Shown here one piece after another: positions 7,267 to 15,110 of a DNA stretch of 21,457 nt. The stretch is from an uncultured Eubacteriales bacterium (lineage in GTDB: Bacteria; Bacillota; Clostridia; Oscillospirales; Acutalibacteraceae), in the NCBI GenBank assembly GCA_934446475.1, contig CAKSEH010000019.1, positions 1 to 21,457 of the forward strand, in the 5' to 3' direction. The first letter of the stretch is position 1, and each line of letters begins with the position of its first letter. The position numbers and the translations under genes are program-made. The notes under the pieces were generated by a model. The model did no database searches. It saw only the letters and a list, made by a program, of their open reading frames with translations, and had not been told where the DNA came from.

Positions 7267-8369
7267 TTAAGTCTCATCGGCATTATAAGATAAAGAAAAT
7301 CTTTATTGTTTTCGTCTGCCGAAGTAACAACTATTCCGCCGTTAGAGCCGTTAAATTTAAATGAAAGTTCGCCGCCGTCGCATCCCCTCAGCGCCTCAAG
7401 GAGATATTTGCCGTTAAGTCCGACCTCAAATTCCGCCCCCTCAAGCTTACAGCTTAAAAATTCCTTTGCTCTTCCTATAGATGTTGTCGCACTTATTTCA
7501 ACCCTTTCTTCATCAAAAAGAAAACGCACGGGGAAAGAAAAGGTATCATTTATAACAAGCGATACTCTCTCAACGGTTTCAATAAGGTCGTGACAGTTTA
7601 TAAATACCCTTTGAATATGTTCCTCGGGAATTATCTTATTGTAATTTACAAACTTGCCCTCTAAAAGCCTGCATATGAAAACATAACCGTCGATATTAAA
7701 AGAAACAAGTCTTTTTCCTACGGTTATTTCTATATTTTCGGTGTCCTCTTCAATAAGCCTTACAACTTCGCTTATTGCTCTTGCGGAGGCTACAAACTCC
7801 GTCTCGTCTGAGGAACTTACCTTACTTCTTCTTACCGCAAGTCTGTATCCGTCACATGCAACAAGCTGCAATACTCCTCCCGAAAGTTTTATATCTATTC
7901 CCGTTAAAATAGGCTTTGTTCCTTCTACCTGCGATGCGGCAAAAACCGATGCTTTTACTATGTCGGCAAAAATATTTCCCTCAACAACTATTTTTTCGCC
8001 CTCTGTAAGAGACGGCATTTCCGGAAAATCAACCGCCGCCATTCCTATAAGTTCAAAACTCGTTTCGTTACAGGAAATTTTGCATCTTAATTTATCGTCG
8101 GCTTCTATTTCTATTTGCTGACCCGTCATCTTCCTTAAAATGTCTCCGAGCAGCCTTGCGTTTATTACTATATCTCCTACTTCCTCGCAGTGGGCATAAA
8201 TTTCTTTTTTCATTCCCGTTTCGAGGTTATAGGAAGCAAGAGTCAACTTTCCCCTTTCGGCAGATAACAATATTCCTTCAAGCACCGGCATAGCGCTCTT
8301 TGAACCTACTGTTTTTTGAAGATGTGTTACCGCTTCAAGCAATTTACTTCTTTCGGCACTGAATTTCAT
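7263..8369 (-). CDS. dnaN: DNA polymerase III beta subunit (sliding clamp)
   Basis: DnaN forms the ring-shaped dimer that tethers DNA polymerase to DNA. The 368-residue length fits the three repeated clamp domains of about 120 residues each. Recognisable parts are the N-terminal MKFSAERSKLLEAV, the LTGIDIKLSGG and LVACDGYRLAVRR segment in the second domain, and the C-terminal LIMPMRLK, which contributes to the partner-binding groove. The ATG at 8369 has AAAGGAG upstream. The A-run before that site is the border of repeat array 2. The gene is followed by an overlapping S4-domain gene. It is separated from dnaA by about 1.1 kb, whereas in most relatives the two are close together, so separate transcription is likely. 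Confidence 0.97.
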   Translation of the reverse strand: MKFSAERSKLLEAVTHLQKTVGSKSAMPVLEGILLSAERGKLTLASYNLETGMKKEIYAHCEEVGDIVINARLLGDILRKMTGQQIEIEADDKLRCKISCNETSFELIGMAAVDFPEMPSLTEGEKIVVEGNIFADIVKASVFAASQVEGTKPILTGIDIKLSGGVLQLVACDGYRLAVRRSKVSSSDETEFVASARAISEVVRLIEEDTENIEITVGKRLVSFNIDGYVFICRLLEGKFVNYNKIIPEEHIQRVFINCHDLIETVERVSLVINDTFSFPVRFLFDEERVEISATTSIGRAKEFLSCKLEGAEFEVGLNGKYLLEALRGCDGGELSFKFNGSNGGIVVTSADENNKDFLYLIMPMRLK

Positions 8370-8379
8370 TTTCCCGCTC

Positions 8380-8808
8380 CTTTTTTTTAATACGGGGAAT
8401 ATAACTTTAATTTATATTAAAGCTTTAATTCCCGGTTATATAGCCTTATTAAATTTGCAATTTTTTTGATATGGGAAACAAAGCTTTGATTTATATTCAA
8501 GCCTTGACTCCCGGTTATATGACTTTATTAAATTTATTTTCTTTTTTTAATACGGGAAATATAGCTTTGTTTTATATTCGAGCCTAATTTCCCGGTTATA
8601 TAGTTTCAACAAACTTGCATTTCCTTTTTAATTTGGTAAATATAACTTTATTTTATTTTTTAGTTCTAGGTTGTATCGATTGATTAAATTTATTGTTTTT
8701 TTGATATTAAAATTTTGACTTTTTTATATTAAGAACTTATTTCCCTGTTACATTGCTTGTTTAAAATTATAATTTTTTTAATATAGGAAATAAAGCTTGC
8801 TGCTTCTT
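8380..8808 (+). repeat. Array 2 of the ~80-base hairpin unit (about 6 copies) upstream of dnaN
   Basis: The GGG/GG motif recurs at about 8394, 8473, 8554, 8635, 8708 and 8786, a period of about 80 bases. The copies nearest dnaN keep AATACGGGGAAT, AAAGCTTTAATTCCCGG and TTATATAG. Those further away are increasingly degraded, and the last merges with the MITE-like element at 8810. As at gyrB, the first unit's T-run is the complement of the A-run before the dnaN Shine-Dalgarno. Confidence 0.85.
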
Positions 8809-8809
8809 A

Positions 8810-9101
8810 GGCTCCCTTCTTTTCAGCGTAGCTGAAATAGAGGGGAGCTGTCAGCCGTATGGCTGACTGAGGGGTATTTTTTCCTTGTGCTTTTATATTT
8901 TATATTTTTAAACCTTTTTTAAATTTCTTATTTTCTTATTTAAAATTCAAAGGTAAAATAAAAAACCAACTATTTTTAACATTGAAATTTTTATGTTTAA
9001 TCCTTTAATATTTAATAGTTAAGTCACTGCATTGATTTAAACCTTTAAACAATCCCTCAGTCATCCGTTCCGTCTGACAGCTCCCTTTACACAAGGGAGC
9101 C
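8810..9101. repeat. Complete MITE-like element, copy b (292 bases)
   Basis: It is bounded by GGCTCCCTT (left) and AAGGGAGCC (9093-9101). The left end has GTCAGCCGTATGGCTGAC and CTGAGGGG and the right end has CCCTCAG and CTGACAG, so both ends form an extended imperfect inverted repeat. The AT-rich core aligns by eye with that of copy a. No reading frame of note is present. Confidence 0.75.
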
Positions 9102-9175
9102 GAATAAGCAATAAAGCTTTGCAGGCGAAATTAAAGTTTAAAAATAAAGCAAAACCTCATTTGTCGCATTAAAAA

Positions 9176-9260
9176 AGAAATTGTAGATTTAATAGAATCA
9201 CATACCCGGGAGTCGAAGCTTGAAAGTAGAACAAAGAAATATTCCCCGTATTAAAAAATA
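9176..9260 (-). repeat. Single reversed copy of the 80-base hairpin unit
   Basis: Read on the minus strand this matches the unit consensus: T-run, AATACGGGGAAT, CTTTG, CAAGC, GACTCCCGGG, then a TATGTGATTCTATTAAAT linker. It stands alone, opposite in direction to arrays 1-3, and follows the hairpin behind dnaA just as array 3 follows the dockerin gene's terminator. Confidence 0.7.
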
Positions 9261-9276
9261 AGATTATATACCAGTA

Positions 9277-9316
9277 ATAATAAGGGCGGTTGAAAAAGTG
9301 AAAAAGCCCTTATTAT
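9277..9316 (-). terminator. Hairpin downstream of dnaA, probable terminator
   Basis: The arms ATAATAAGGGC (9277-9287) and GCCCTTATTAT (9306-9316) pair perfectly over 11 bases around an 18-base loop. On the dnaA strand it lies about 140 bases past the stop. The T-run comes only after a further 15 bases, so it is not a classical terminator; a role in origin structure is an alternative. Confidence 0.45.
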
Positions 9317-9361
9317 CCTTATTAACCCCGAATTTTACGGTTTAACAAACGTAATATAAAA

Positions 9362-9443
9362 TGTTAATAAAAAACTCACAATGAAAAGTTATAAACAGAG
9401 TGTTAACAAATGATGTGTTTATCAAGGTTTAAAATGTTGATAA
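9362..9443. other. Putative DnaA-box cluster (part of oriC)
   Basis: Four 9-mers resemble the DnaA box TTATCCACA or its complement. TGTTGATAA at 9435-9443 has one mismatch. TGTTAATAA at 9362-9370 and TTATAAACA at 9389-9397 have two each. TGTTAACAA at 9401-9409 is a weaker match. They lie between dnaA and dnaN, where Firmicutes carry origin boxes and the unwinding region, in AT-rich DNA. I found no perfect consensus box, so the origin call rests largely on context and on genes diverging from this zone. Confidence 0.5.
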
Positions 9444-9454
9444 CCTGTCCTTTT

Positions 9455-10789
9455 TCAAGACGAGCTTTTGAGGTTTTTTATGATATCATCGACGAGTTCT
9501 TTTTCATAGGGTCTTTCGCTTAAAAACTTTTCTATGCGGTTTACGTTATAGAGAACGGTCGAATGGTCCTTTCCGAAACTTTCTCCTATAGATTTAAACG
9601 AAAGCTCCGTGGTTTCTCTTGCAATATACATTGCGACCTGTCTTGCAAGCACGAGATTTGCGGTTTTTCTGTTTGAAAGAATGTCGTTTTCCGAAACGTT
9701 GTATGTTCTTGCTACTTCGGCTATGATTTTTTCTATCTTAATAGGCTCGGGCTGGGTATCGTTTATAACGTCCTTTATAAATCCCTGAACTATACCCACC
9801 GTGGGCACACGGTTTTGAATTTTTATGAACGCCTGGAGCTTTTTTATAACCCCCTCTATCTGACGTGTGTTTGATTTTATGTGCTCCGCTATGTAATATA
9901 CAAGGTCCTCATCAAGATCAAAACCGCCCTGCTGAGCCTTTTTATTTATAATACCGACTCTCGTTTCAAAGTCCGGCGAGCCGATATCCGCAAAGAGACC
10001 GCAGGAAAGACGGGATCTTATTCTTTCGTCAAGAGTTTTTATTTCCTTAAGAGGCCTGTCAAGAGTTACCACTATCTGCTTGTTGTTCTGATAAAGGGTA
10101 TTAAAGGTATTAAAGAACTCTTCCTGAGTCTGTTCCTTGCCGGCGATGAAATGAATATCGTCTATAAGCAAAACATCGGCTGTGCGGAAACGGGTTCTGA
10201 AATCATCCTGCGTGCCGAGACCTATTTTACCTTCGTGAATAGCCTGTATAAGCTGATTTGTAAAATCCTCTCCCCTTGTATACTCTATCCTTTTTCCGGG
10301 AAAGTTTTTCTTTATCTGATTTTTAATGGCAAGCAAAAGATGCGTTTTTCCTACTCCCGACGGCCCGTAAATAACAAGCGGATTATAGTTTATAAGACCC
10401 GGGTTCTCCGCAACTGCGCACGCAGCCGCCTGAGCAAAACGGTTTGAAGAGCCTACGATAAAGTTTTCAAAGGTAAAGAAAGCCTCAAATGTAAGACCTT
10501 CGCTCATAGTTTCCGCCTTTAATATCTTATCCTCTTCGGAATCGAAAATAACCCTCGGAGTAAGCTCTATTCCCATAACGTTTTTAATGCACTCGGATAA
10601 AAGAGAAGAATAATTGTTTTCTATCATATTGCACATATACTCGTTCGGGTGCGAAAGGATAAAAGCGCCGTCCGCTATCTCAACGGGCTTAAGTTCCCTT
10701 AAGAAACAGTCAAACGCAACCTTTGAAACTTTTTTTTCGCATTCCGCACAAACTGCGGCCCAAACTTCCCCGAGAGGCATACCCGCCAT
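9455..10789 (-). CDS. dnaA: Chromosomal replication initiator protein DnaA
   Basis: DnaA is the AAA+ ATPase that binds DnaA boxes and opens the origin. Walker A is GPSGVGKT (142-149), Walker B LLIDDIHFI (207-215), the box VII arginine region RIRSRL (256-261), and the DNA-binding signature FGKDHSTVLYNV (405-416). Numbering is from the ATG at 10789, giving 444 residues. A longer reading frame opens at 10846. Its extra 19 residues are a meaningless isoleucine-rich stretch, and that ATG lies upstream of the promoter's -10 box, so it cannot be the start. The chosen ATG has GGGGAAA about 7 bases upstream. The sensor segment reads VTLDRPLKEI where TSDRPPKEI is more usual. Confidence 0.97.
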   Translation of the reverse strand: MAGMPLGEVWAAVCAECEKKVSKVAFDCFLRELKPVEIADGAFILSHPNEYMCNMIENNYSSLLSECIKNVMGIELTPRVIFDSEEDKILKAETMSEGLTFEAFFTFENFIVGSSNRFAQAAACAVAENPGLINYNPLVIYGPSGVGKTHLLLAIKNQIKKNFPGKRIEYTRGEDFTNQLIQAIHEGKIGLGTQDDFRTRFRTADVLLIDDIHFIAGKEQTQEEFFNTFNTLYQNNKQIVVTLDRPLKEIKTLDERIRSRLSCGLFADIGSPDFETRVGIINKKAQQGGFDLDEDLVYYIAEHIKSNTRQIEGVIKKLQAFIKIQNRVPTVGIVQGFIKDVINDTQPEPIKIEKIIAEVARTYNVSENDILSNRKTANLVLARQVAMYIARETTELSFKSIGESFGKDHSTVLYNVNRIEKFLSERPYEKELVDDIIKNLKSSS

Positions 10790-10831
10790 TTTAAATTTCC
10801 CCGCTTTATATATAATAATTATAATAATACT

Positions 10832-10865
10832 AAATAAGTATAACATATAATAATACTTATTTCAA
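10832..10865 (-). promoter_or_regulatory. dnaA promoter embedded in an inverted repeat
   Basis: On the minus strand, TTGAAA (10860-10865) and TATACT (10837-10842) are separated by 17 bases, a near-ideal sigma-A promoter giving a leader of about 40 bases. The arms AAATAAGTAT (10832-10841) and ATACTTATTT (10853-10862) are perfect 10-base inverted repeats with an 11-base centre. One overlaps the -10 box and the other the -35 box, as an operator for a dimeric regulator would. The regulator is unknown. Confidence 0.75.
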
Positions 10866-10931
10866 CCGTAAAATATCATAACATTTTAATTTGCGACTTT
10901 CACCGTCTTTTATTTAATTTGTTTTACGCTC

Positions 10932-10960
10932 TTTACAAAAAATAAAAGATATTATATAAT
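10932..10960 (+). promoter_or_regulatory. apbE promoter, possibly giving a leaderless mRNA
   Basis: TTTACA (10932-10937) and TATAAT (10955-10960) have 17 bases between them. Transcription should begin about 7 bases after the -10 box, at or beside the A of the ATG at 10968. No Shine-Dalgarno is visible before that ATG. Confidence 0.7.
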
Positions 10961-10967
10961 GTGTTTT

Positions 10968-11933
10968 ATGAAAAGATTATTGTCTTTAAATGCAGCGCTT
11001 ATTATGCTTGCCCTTTGCGGCTGCGGCGCTGCGGCAAGTGAAAACCGGCTTAACACCCGTTTTTTGTACGATACGGTTATTAAGCTTGATATCGAATGCG
11101 ACCGTGAGACCTTAGATGAGGCCTTTGAGCTCTGTGAGCGTTACAGTAAGCTTTTTGACCGGTGGGACAGTAAAAGCGACATATCGAAAATAAATGCGTC
11201 TGACGGCGAAATAAAGGTATCCTCGGATACGGCAAAGCTTATAGAACGCTCGCTTTATTTTTCAAGGATGAGCGACGGCGCTTTTGATATCACCCTTTGC
11301 CCCGTTATCGATTTATGGGATTTTGAGGGCACTTCTCTGCCAGACCGCAATGAGATTGCCGAGGCGCTCAAAAGCGTTGACTACGGGGGAATCACCGTAG
11401 AGGGAAATAAGGTTTCGGCAAAGGGTAAAAAACTCGATGTCGGCGGAATAGCCAAGGGTTATATTGCGGACCGTTTAAAGGATTTCTTTTATAAAAAAGG
11501 CGTTAAAAAAGGTATAATCAATCTCGGAGGTAATGTATATTCTTTAGGAGAGGAAAAAGAGAAGATAGGTATTGCAAAGCCTTTCGAGCCGCAGACCGTT
11601 ATGCTTTCGGTCGAGGTTTCGGATATGAGCGTTGTAACATCGGGAATATACCAGCGTTATTTTGAAAAGGACGGGGTAATATACCATCATATAATAGACC
11701 CTAAGACCGGCATGAGTGCGCAAACCGATATTCAAAGCGCTACCGTGATAGGCAAAAGCTCGGCGGACTGCGATGCTCTCGCTACCGTTTGCGTGCTTTA
11801 CGGCAGGGAAAACGCCAAGGCGCTTATAGACTCGCTTGACGGTTATCAGGCGATTTTTATACTGAGAGACGGTTCGGTCGACTATACCGCAGGTCTTTAC
11901 AGAGAAGAAAATGAATTTTATTTTAAAAGGTAG
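10968..11933 (+). CDS. apbE: FAD:protein FMN transferase, ApbE family lipoprotein
   Basis: ApbE enzymes transfer FMN from FAD to a threonine of exported flavoproteins such as RnfG or NqrC, in a magnesium-dependent reaction outside the membrane. The 321-residue protein starts with a lipoprotein signal peptide (lipobox LCGC, lipidated Cys19). Family motifs follow: DGAFDITLCPV (103-113), DVGGIAKGYIADRL (157-170), INLGGNVYSLG (184-194), HHIIDPKTG (240-248) and SADCDALATV (265-274). An upstream ATG at 10959 overlaps the TATAAT box and is rejected. The gene diverges from dnaA, with secA 56 bases downstream on the same strand. No flavoprotein target gene is in the window. Confidence 0.95.
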   Translation: MKRLLSLNAALIMLALCGCGAAASENRLNTRFLYDTVIKLDIECDRETLDEAFELCERYSKLFDRWDSKSDISKINASDGEIKVSSDTAKLIERSLYFSRMSDGAFDITLCPVIDLWDFEGTSLPDRNEIAEALKSVDYGGITVEGNKVSAKGKKLDVGGIAKGYIADRLKDFFYKKGVKKGIINLGGNVYSLGEEKEKIGIAKPFEPQTVMLSVEVSDMSVVTSGIYQRYFEKDGVIYHHIIDPKTGMSAQTDIQSATVIGKSSADCDALATVCVLYGRENAKALIDSLDGYQAIFILRDGSVDYTAGLYREENEFYFKR

Positions 11934-11989
11934 TTTATTAAGGAGATAATTTTTTAATAAATATGCCGATATGAAAGGTTTTAAGTTTT

Positions 11990-14719
11990 ATGGGACTTAT
12001 AAGTAAAATTTTCGGAAGCTACAGCGAAAGGGAAATAAAGAGGATAAAGCCTCTTTGTGACAGTGTTCTTGCTCTTGAGGACGAATACAAAGCTCTTTCG
12101 GACAGTGCTCTTCGGGCTAAAACAGACGAATTTAAGGACAGACTTTCCTCGGGAGAAACGCTTGACGATATTCTTCCCGAAGCGTTTGCCGCCTGCCGTG
12201 AGGCTGCGGACAGGGTGCTTTCAATGAGGCATTTCCCGGTTCAGATTTTAGGCGGAATAGTTCTGCACCAGGGCAGAATAAGCGAGATGAAAACAGGCGA
12301 AGGAAAAACCCTCGTCGCAACTCTTCCGGCTTACCTTAACGCTCTTTCGGGTAAAGGCGTTCATATAGTAACGGTAAACGATTACCTTGCCAAGCGTGAC
12401 TCCGAGTGGATGGGCAAACTTTACCGTTTTATGGGTCTTTCGGTTGGTCTTATAATTCACGGAATGGATAACGAGGCAAAAAGAGAGGCTTATAACGCAG
12501 ATATAACTTACTGTACCAATAACGAGCTCGGCTTTGATTATCTGCGTGACAATATGGTCATATATAAGGAAGATAAGGTTCAAAGAGAGCATAACTTCGC
12601 TATCGTCGACGAGGTGGACTCCATTCTTATCGATGAGGCGAGAACTCCGCTTATAATTTCGGGTCAGGGCAGTAAGTCCACCGACCTTTACACCGCCGCA
12701 AACCGTTTTGTACTTTCCCTTAAAATGGTAAAAGTCAGAGAAATGGACGATAAGGCGAGTGATGAGGATACTCAGTACGACGGTGATTATGTTGTCGACG
12801 AAAAAGCCAAAACCGCAACACTTACTCCGAGCGGCGTTGAGAAGGCGGAAAGATATTTCAACCTTGAGAACTTAAATGACGCCGAAAATATAGAAATAGC
12901 ACATCATATAAATCAGGCTATCCGTGCTCACGGCGTTATGAAAAGAGACGTTGATTATGTCGTTAAGGACGGCGAGGTTATAATCGTTGACGAATTCACG
13001 GGCCGCCTTATGTTCGGCAGACGCTATAACGAAGGTCTGCATCAGGCGATAGAGGCAAAGGAAGGCGTTAAGGTAGAACACGAATCAAAAACTCTTGCAA
13101 CCATAACCTTCCAGAATTTCTTCAGGCTTTATACAAAACTTTCGGGTATGACGGGAACCGCCGTAACCGAAGAAGCGGAATTTCAGGAGATATACAAGCT
13201 TGACGTTGTTGAGATCCCCACAAATAAGCCGATTGCGAGAATAGACGAGAATGACGCAATTTATAAGACCGAAAGAGGAAAATTCTCTGCGGTTATAAAA
13301 AGAATAGAAGAATGCCACGCAAAGGGCCAGCCCGTGCTTGTGGGTACGGTAACGATAGAAAAATCCGAGCTTTTGTCCTCTCTTCTTAAAAAAGTCGGCA
13401 TAAAACACAGCGTCCTGAACGCAAAGCACCACGAAAAAGAAGCGGAAATAATCGCTCAGGCGGGAAAATACGGCGCCGTTACCATTGCCACCAATATGGC
13501 GGGCCGTGGAACCGATATTATGCTCGGCGGTAACGCAGAATATCTTGCCAAGGCTGCGTTAAGACATGACGGTTTAAGCGAGGAAATGATCGCCGAAGCA
13601 ACAGGTTTCGGCGAGACCGAAGATAAGGATATAATAGACGCAAGGGCAAAATACAAAGAGTATTACGATAAATTTAAAGCCGAAATAGCGCCCGAGGCGG
13701 AAAATGTAAGGCAGGCAGGCGGTCTTTGCATACTCGGTACGGAGCGCCACGACTCAAGACGAATAGACAACCAGCTCAGAGGCCGTGCCGGCCGTCAGGG
13801 AGACCCCGGCGTTACAAAGTTCTATATTTCCCTCGAAGATGACCTTATGAGACTTTACGGCGGCGAGCGTCTTACCGCAATAATGAATACCTTTAAGGTC
13901 GAAGAGGATATGCCGATAGAGGCAAATATGCTCTCCCGTACCATAGAGACCGCTCAGAAGCGCAAAGAAGGAATGAACTTTGCTGCCCGTAAGAGCGTAC
14001 TTGAGTATGACGATGTTATGAATAAGCAGCGTGAACTTATTTACGAACAGCGTAATAAGGTTTTGGACGGCGACGATATCAGCGCAACGGTTCACCGTAT
14101 GATAGACGAGACCATCGATACAAACTGCAAAATATATCTTTCGTCCGAAATTCACGATGACTGGGATGTAGCAGGCCTCAGGGAGTATTTCTCCGGCTGG
14201 CTTACAGGCCCCGACGACCTGCATTTCGACACCCCCGAAGAACTCGGAAACACATCGCTTGAGGAGGTTGCCGAAGGTCTTAAGGAAAAGGCAGAGAAGC
14301 TTTACGCCGAGCGTGAAGAGGAAATAGGCTCTGATACAATGCGTGAACTTGAAAGAGTTATACTTTTAAGATGTGTTGATAATAACTGGATGGACCATAT
14401 CGATAATATGGATCAGCTGCGTCAGGGAATAGGACTCAGGGCGTACGGCCAGCACGATCCTATCGTCGCTTACCGAAACGAAAGTTACGATATGTTCTCC
14501 GCTATGACCGACGCTATCCGTGAGCAGACTTCAAAACTTATTCTTTCGGTAAGAGTCAGAAAGGACGAAGAGGTTAAGCGTGAAAAGGTCGCCGAGGAAA
14601 CATCCACGGGCGATAAACCGCTAACGGTAAGGGGTAAGGGAGTTGTAAGCAAAAATGCGCCCTGTCCCTGCGGAAGCGGAAAGAAATATAAACGCTGCTG
14701 CGGTAAGGATATTTCCTGA
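11990..14719 (+). CDS. secA: Preprotein translocase ATPase SecA
   Basis: SecA is the motor that pushes unfolded preproteins through SecYEG. The 909-residue length is that of a full SecA1. Walker A is MKTGEGKT (100-107), the DEAD-type Walker B is VDEVDSILIDEARTP (206-220), and the preprotein-crosslinking domain, GRGTDIMLGG motif and QLRGRAGRQGD motif follow in order. The C-terminus has the zinc-binding sequence CPCGSGKKYKRCC, with Cys892, Cys894, Cys903 and Cys904 as ligands and a cysteine where E. coli has histidine. GAAAGG lies about 11 bases before the ATG, a rather wide spacing. An AGGAG at 11941-11945 further up has no convincing start codon. Likely co-transcribed with apbE; no clear terminator separates them. 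Confidence 0.97.
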   Translation: MGLISKIFGSYSEREIKRIKPLCDSVLALEDEYKALSDSALRAKTDEFKDRLSSGETLDDILPEAFAACREAADRVLSMRHFPVQILGGIVLHQGRISEMKTGEGKTLVATLPAYLNALSGKGVHIVTVNDYLAKRDSEWMGKLYRFMGLSVGLIIHGMDNEAKREAYNADITYCTNNELGFDYLRDNMVIYKEDKVQREHNFAIVDEVDSILIDEARTPLIISGQGSKSTDLYTAANRFVLSLKMVKVREMDDKASDEDTQYDGDYVVDEKAKTATLTPSGVEKAERYFNLENLNDAENIEIAHHINQAIRAHGVMKRDVDYVVKDGEVIIVDEFTGRLMFGRRYNEGLHQAIEAKEGVKVEHESKTLATITFQNFFRLYTKLSGMTGTAVTEEAEFQEIYKLDVVEIPTNKPIARIDENDAIYKTERGKFSAVIKRIEECHAKGQPVLVGTVTIEKSELLSSLLKKVGIKHSVLNAKHHEKEAEIIAQAGKYGAVTIATNMAGRGTDIMLGGNAEYLAKAALRHDGLSEEMIAEATGFGETEDKDIIDARAKYKEYYDKFKAEIAPEAENVRQAGGLCILGTERHDSRRIDNQLRGRAGRQGDPGVTKFYISLEDDLMRLYGGERLTAIMNTFKVEEDMPIEANMLSRTIETAQKRKEGMNFAARKSVLEYDDVMNKQRELIYEQRNKVLDGDDISATVHRMIDETIDTNCKIYLSSEIHDDWDVAGLREYFSGWLTGPDDLHFDTPEELGNTSLEEVAEGLKEKAEKLYAEREEEIGSDTMRELERVILLRCVDNNWMDHIDNMDQLRQGIGLRAYGQHDPIVAYRNESYDMFSAMTDAIREQTSKLILSVRVRKDEEVKREKVAEETSTGDKPLTVRGKGVVSKNAPCPCGSGKKYKRCCGKDIS

Positions 14720-14749
14720 AGATCCGGCATAGATAAACGAGATTGCTCT

Positions 14750-14925
14750 CACCAAAGGCTCCCTTTTGTTTCAGTGTAAGCTGAAACAGAGGTTATTCCC
14801 CTATTAGGGGAAATGTCTGCAAACAATCGGCAAAACCCCTTCCACCAAAGGCTCCCTTCTTTTCAGCGTAAGCTGAAACAGAGGTTATTCCCCGTACTCA
14901 GGGAAATGTCTGCGAAGCAGACAAA
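14750..14925. repeat. Tandem duplication of a MITE-like left end (93-base period)
   Basis: Two copies begin CACCAAAGGCTCCCTT at 14750 and 14843. Each contains the TTTCAG...CTGAAA hairpin, ACAGAGGTTATTCCCC and GGGAAATGTCTGC. The first copy carries CCCTATTAGGGG where the second has CCCCGTACTCAGGG. It starts 30 bases after the secA stop codon; the hairpins might end transcription, but there is no T-run after them. Confidence 0.75.
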
Positions 14926-15110
14926 AGGGTTCCCGTTTTCGGAGAAAAAGCTGTCAGCCGGAACGGCTGACTGAGGGGTATTCTTTCCTTGCGTTTTTAT
15001 ATTTTTAATTTTACATTTAATCTTTATTTTTTCAGTTTGACATTAAAATTTTTGCGTTTTTGCATTTCATACTTTATTTTTAATATCTTTTACCTGTCAT
15101 CGGGCAGGAC
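14926..15110. repeat. Truncated MITE-like element, copy d
   Basis: After the duplicated left ends come AGCTGTCAGCCGGAACGGCTGACTGAGGGGTATTC and then an AT-rich stretch resembling the cores of copies a-c (CTTTCCTTGCGTTTTTATATT and similar). No AAGGGAGCC right end is present; the element runs into the decayed gene from about 15111. The right border is approximate. Confidence 0.5.

Noticed and set aside
8380..8808. CRISPR array
   Set aside because: The periodicity is about 80 bases, but the entire unit is repeated with drift. There are no short identical repeats with unique spacers, and no cas genes.
10790..10846. N-terminal extension of dnaA starting at 10846
   Set aside because: The extension is an isoleucine-rich low-complexity translation of promoter DNA, and its ATG lies upstream of the predicted -10 box.
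11941..11974. Short upstream reading frame (ATG CCG ATA TGA) as a secA regulator
   Set aside because: The AGGAG lies too far from the ATG and there is no arrest-peptide-like sequence. A SecM-type control is not supported.
12132..12592. Minus-strand open frames inside secA, including 13085-13432 and 13754-14224
   Set aside because: They overlap conserved secA coding sequence on the other strand and show no independent coding signs.
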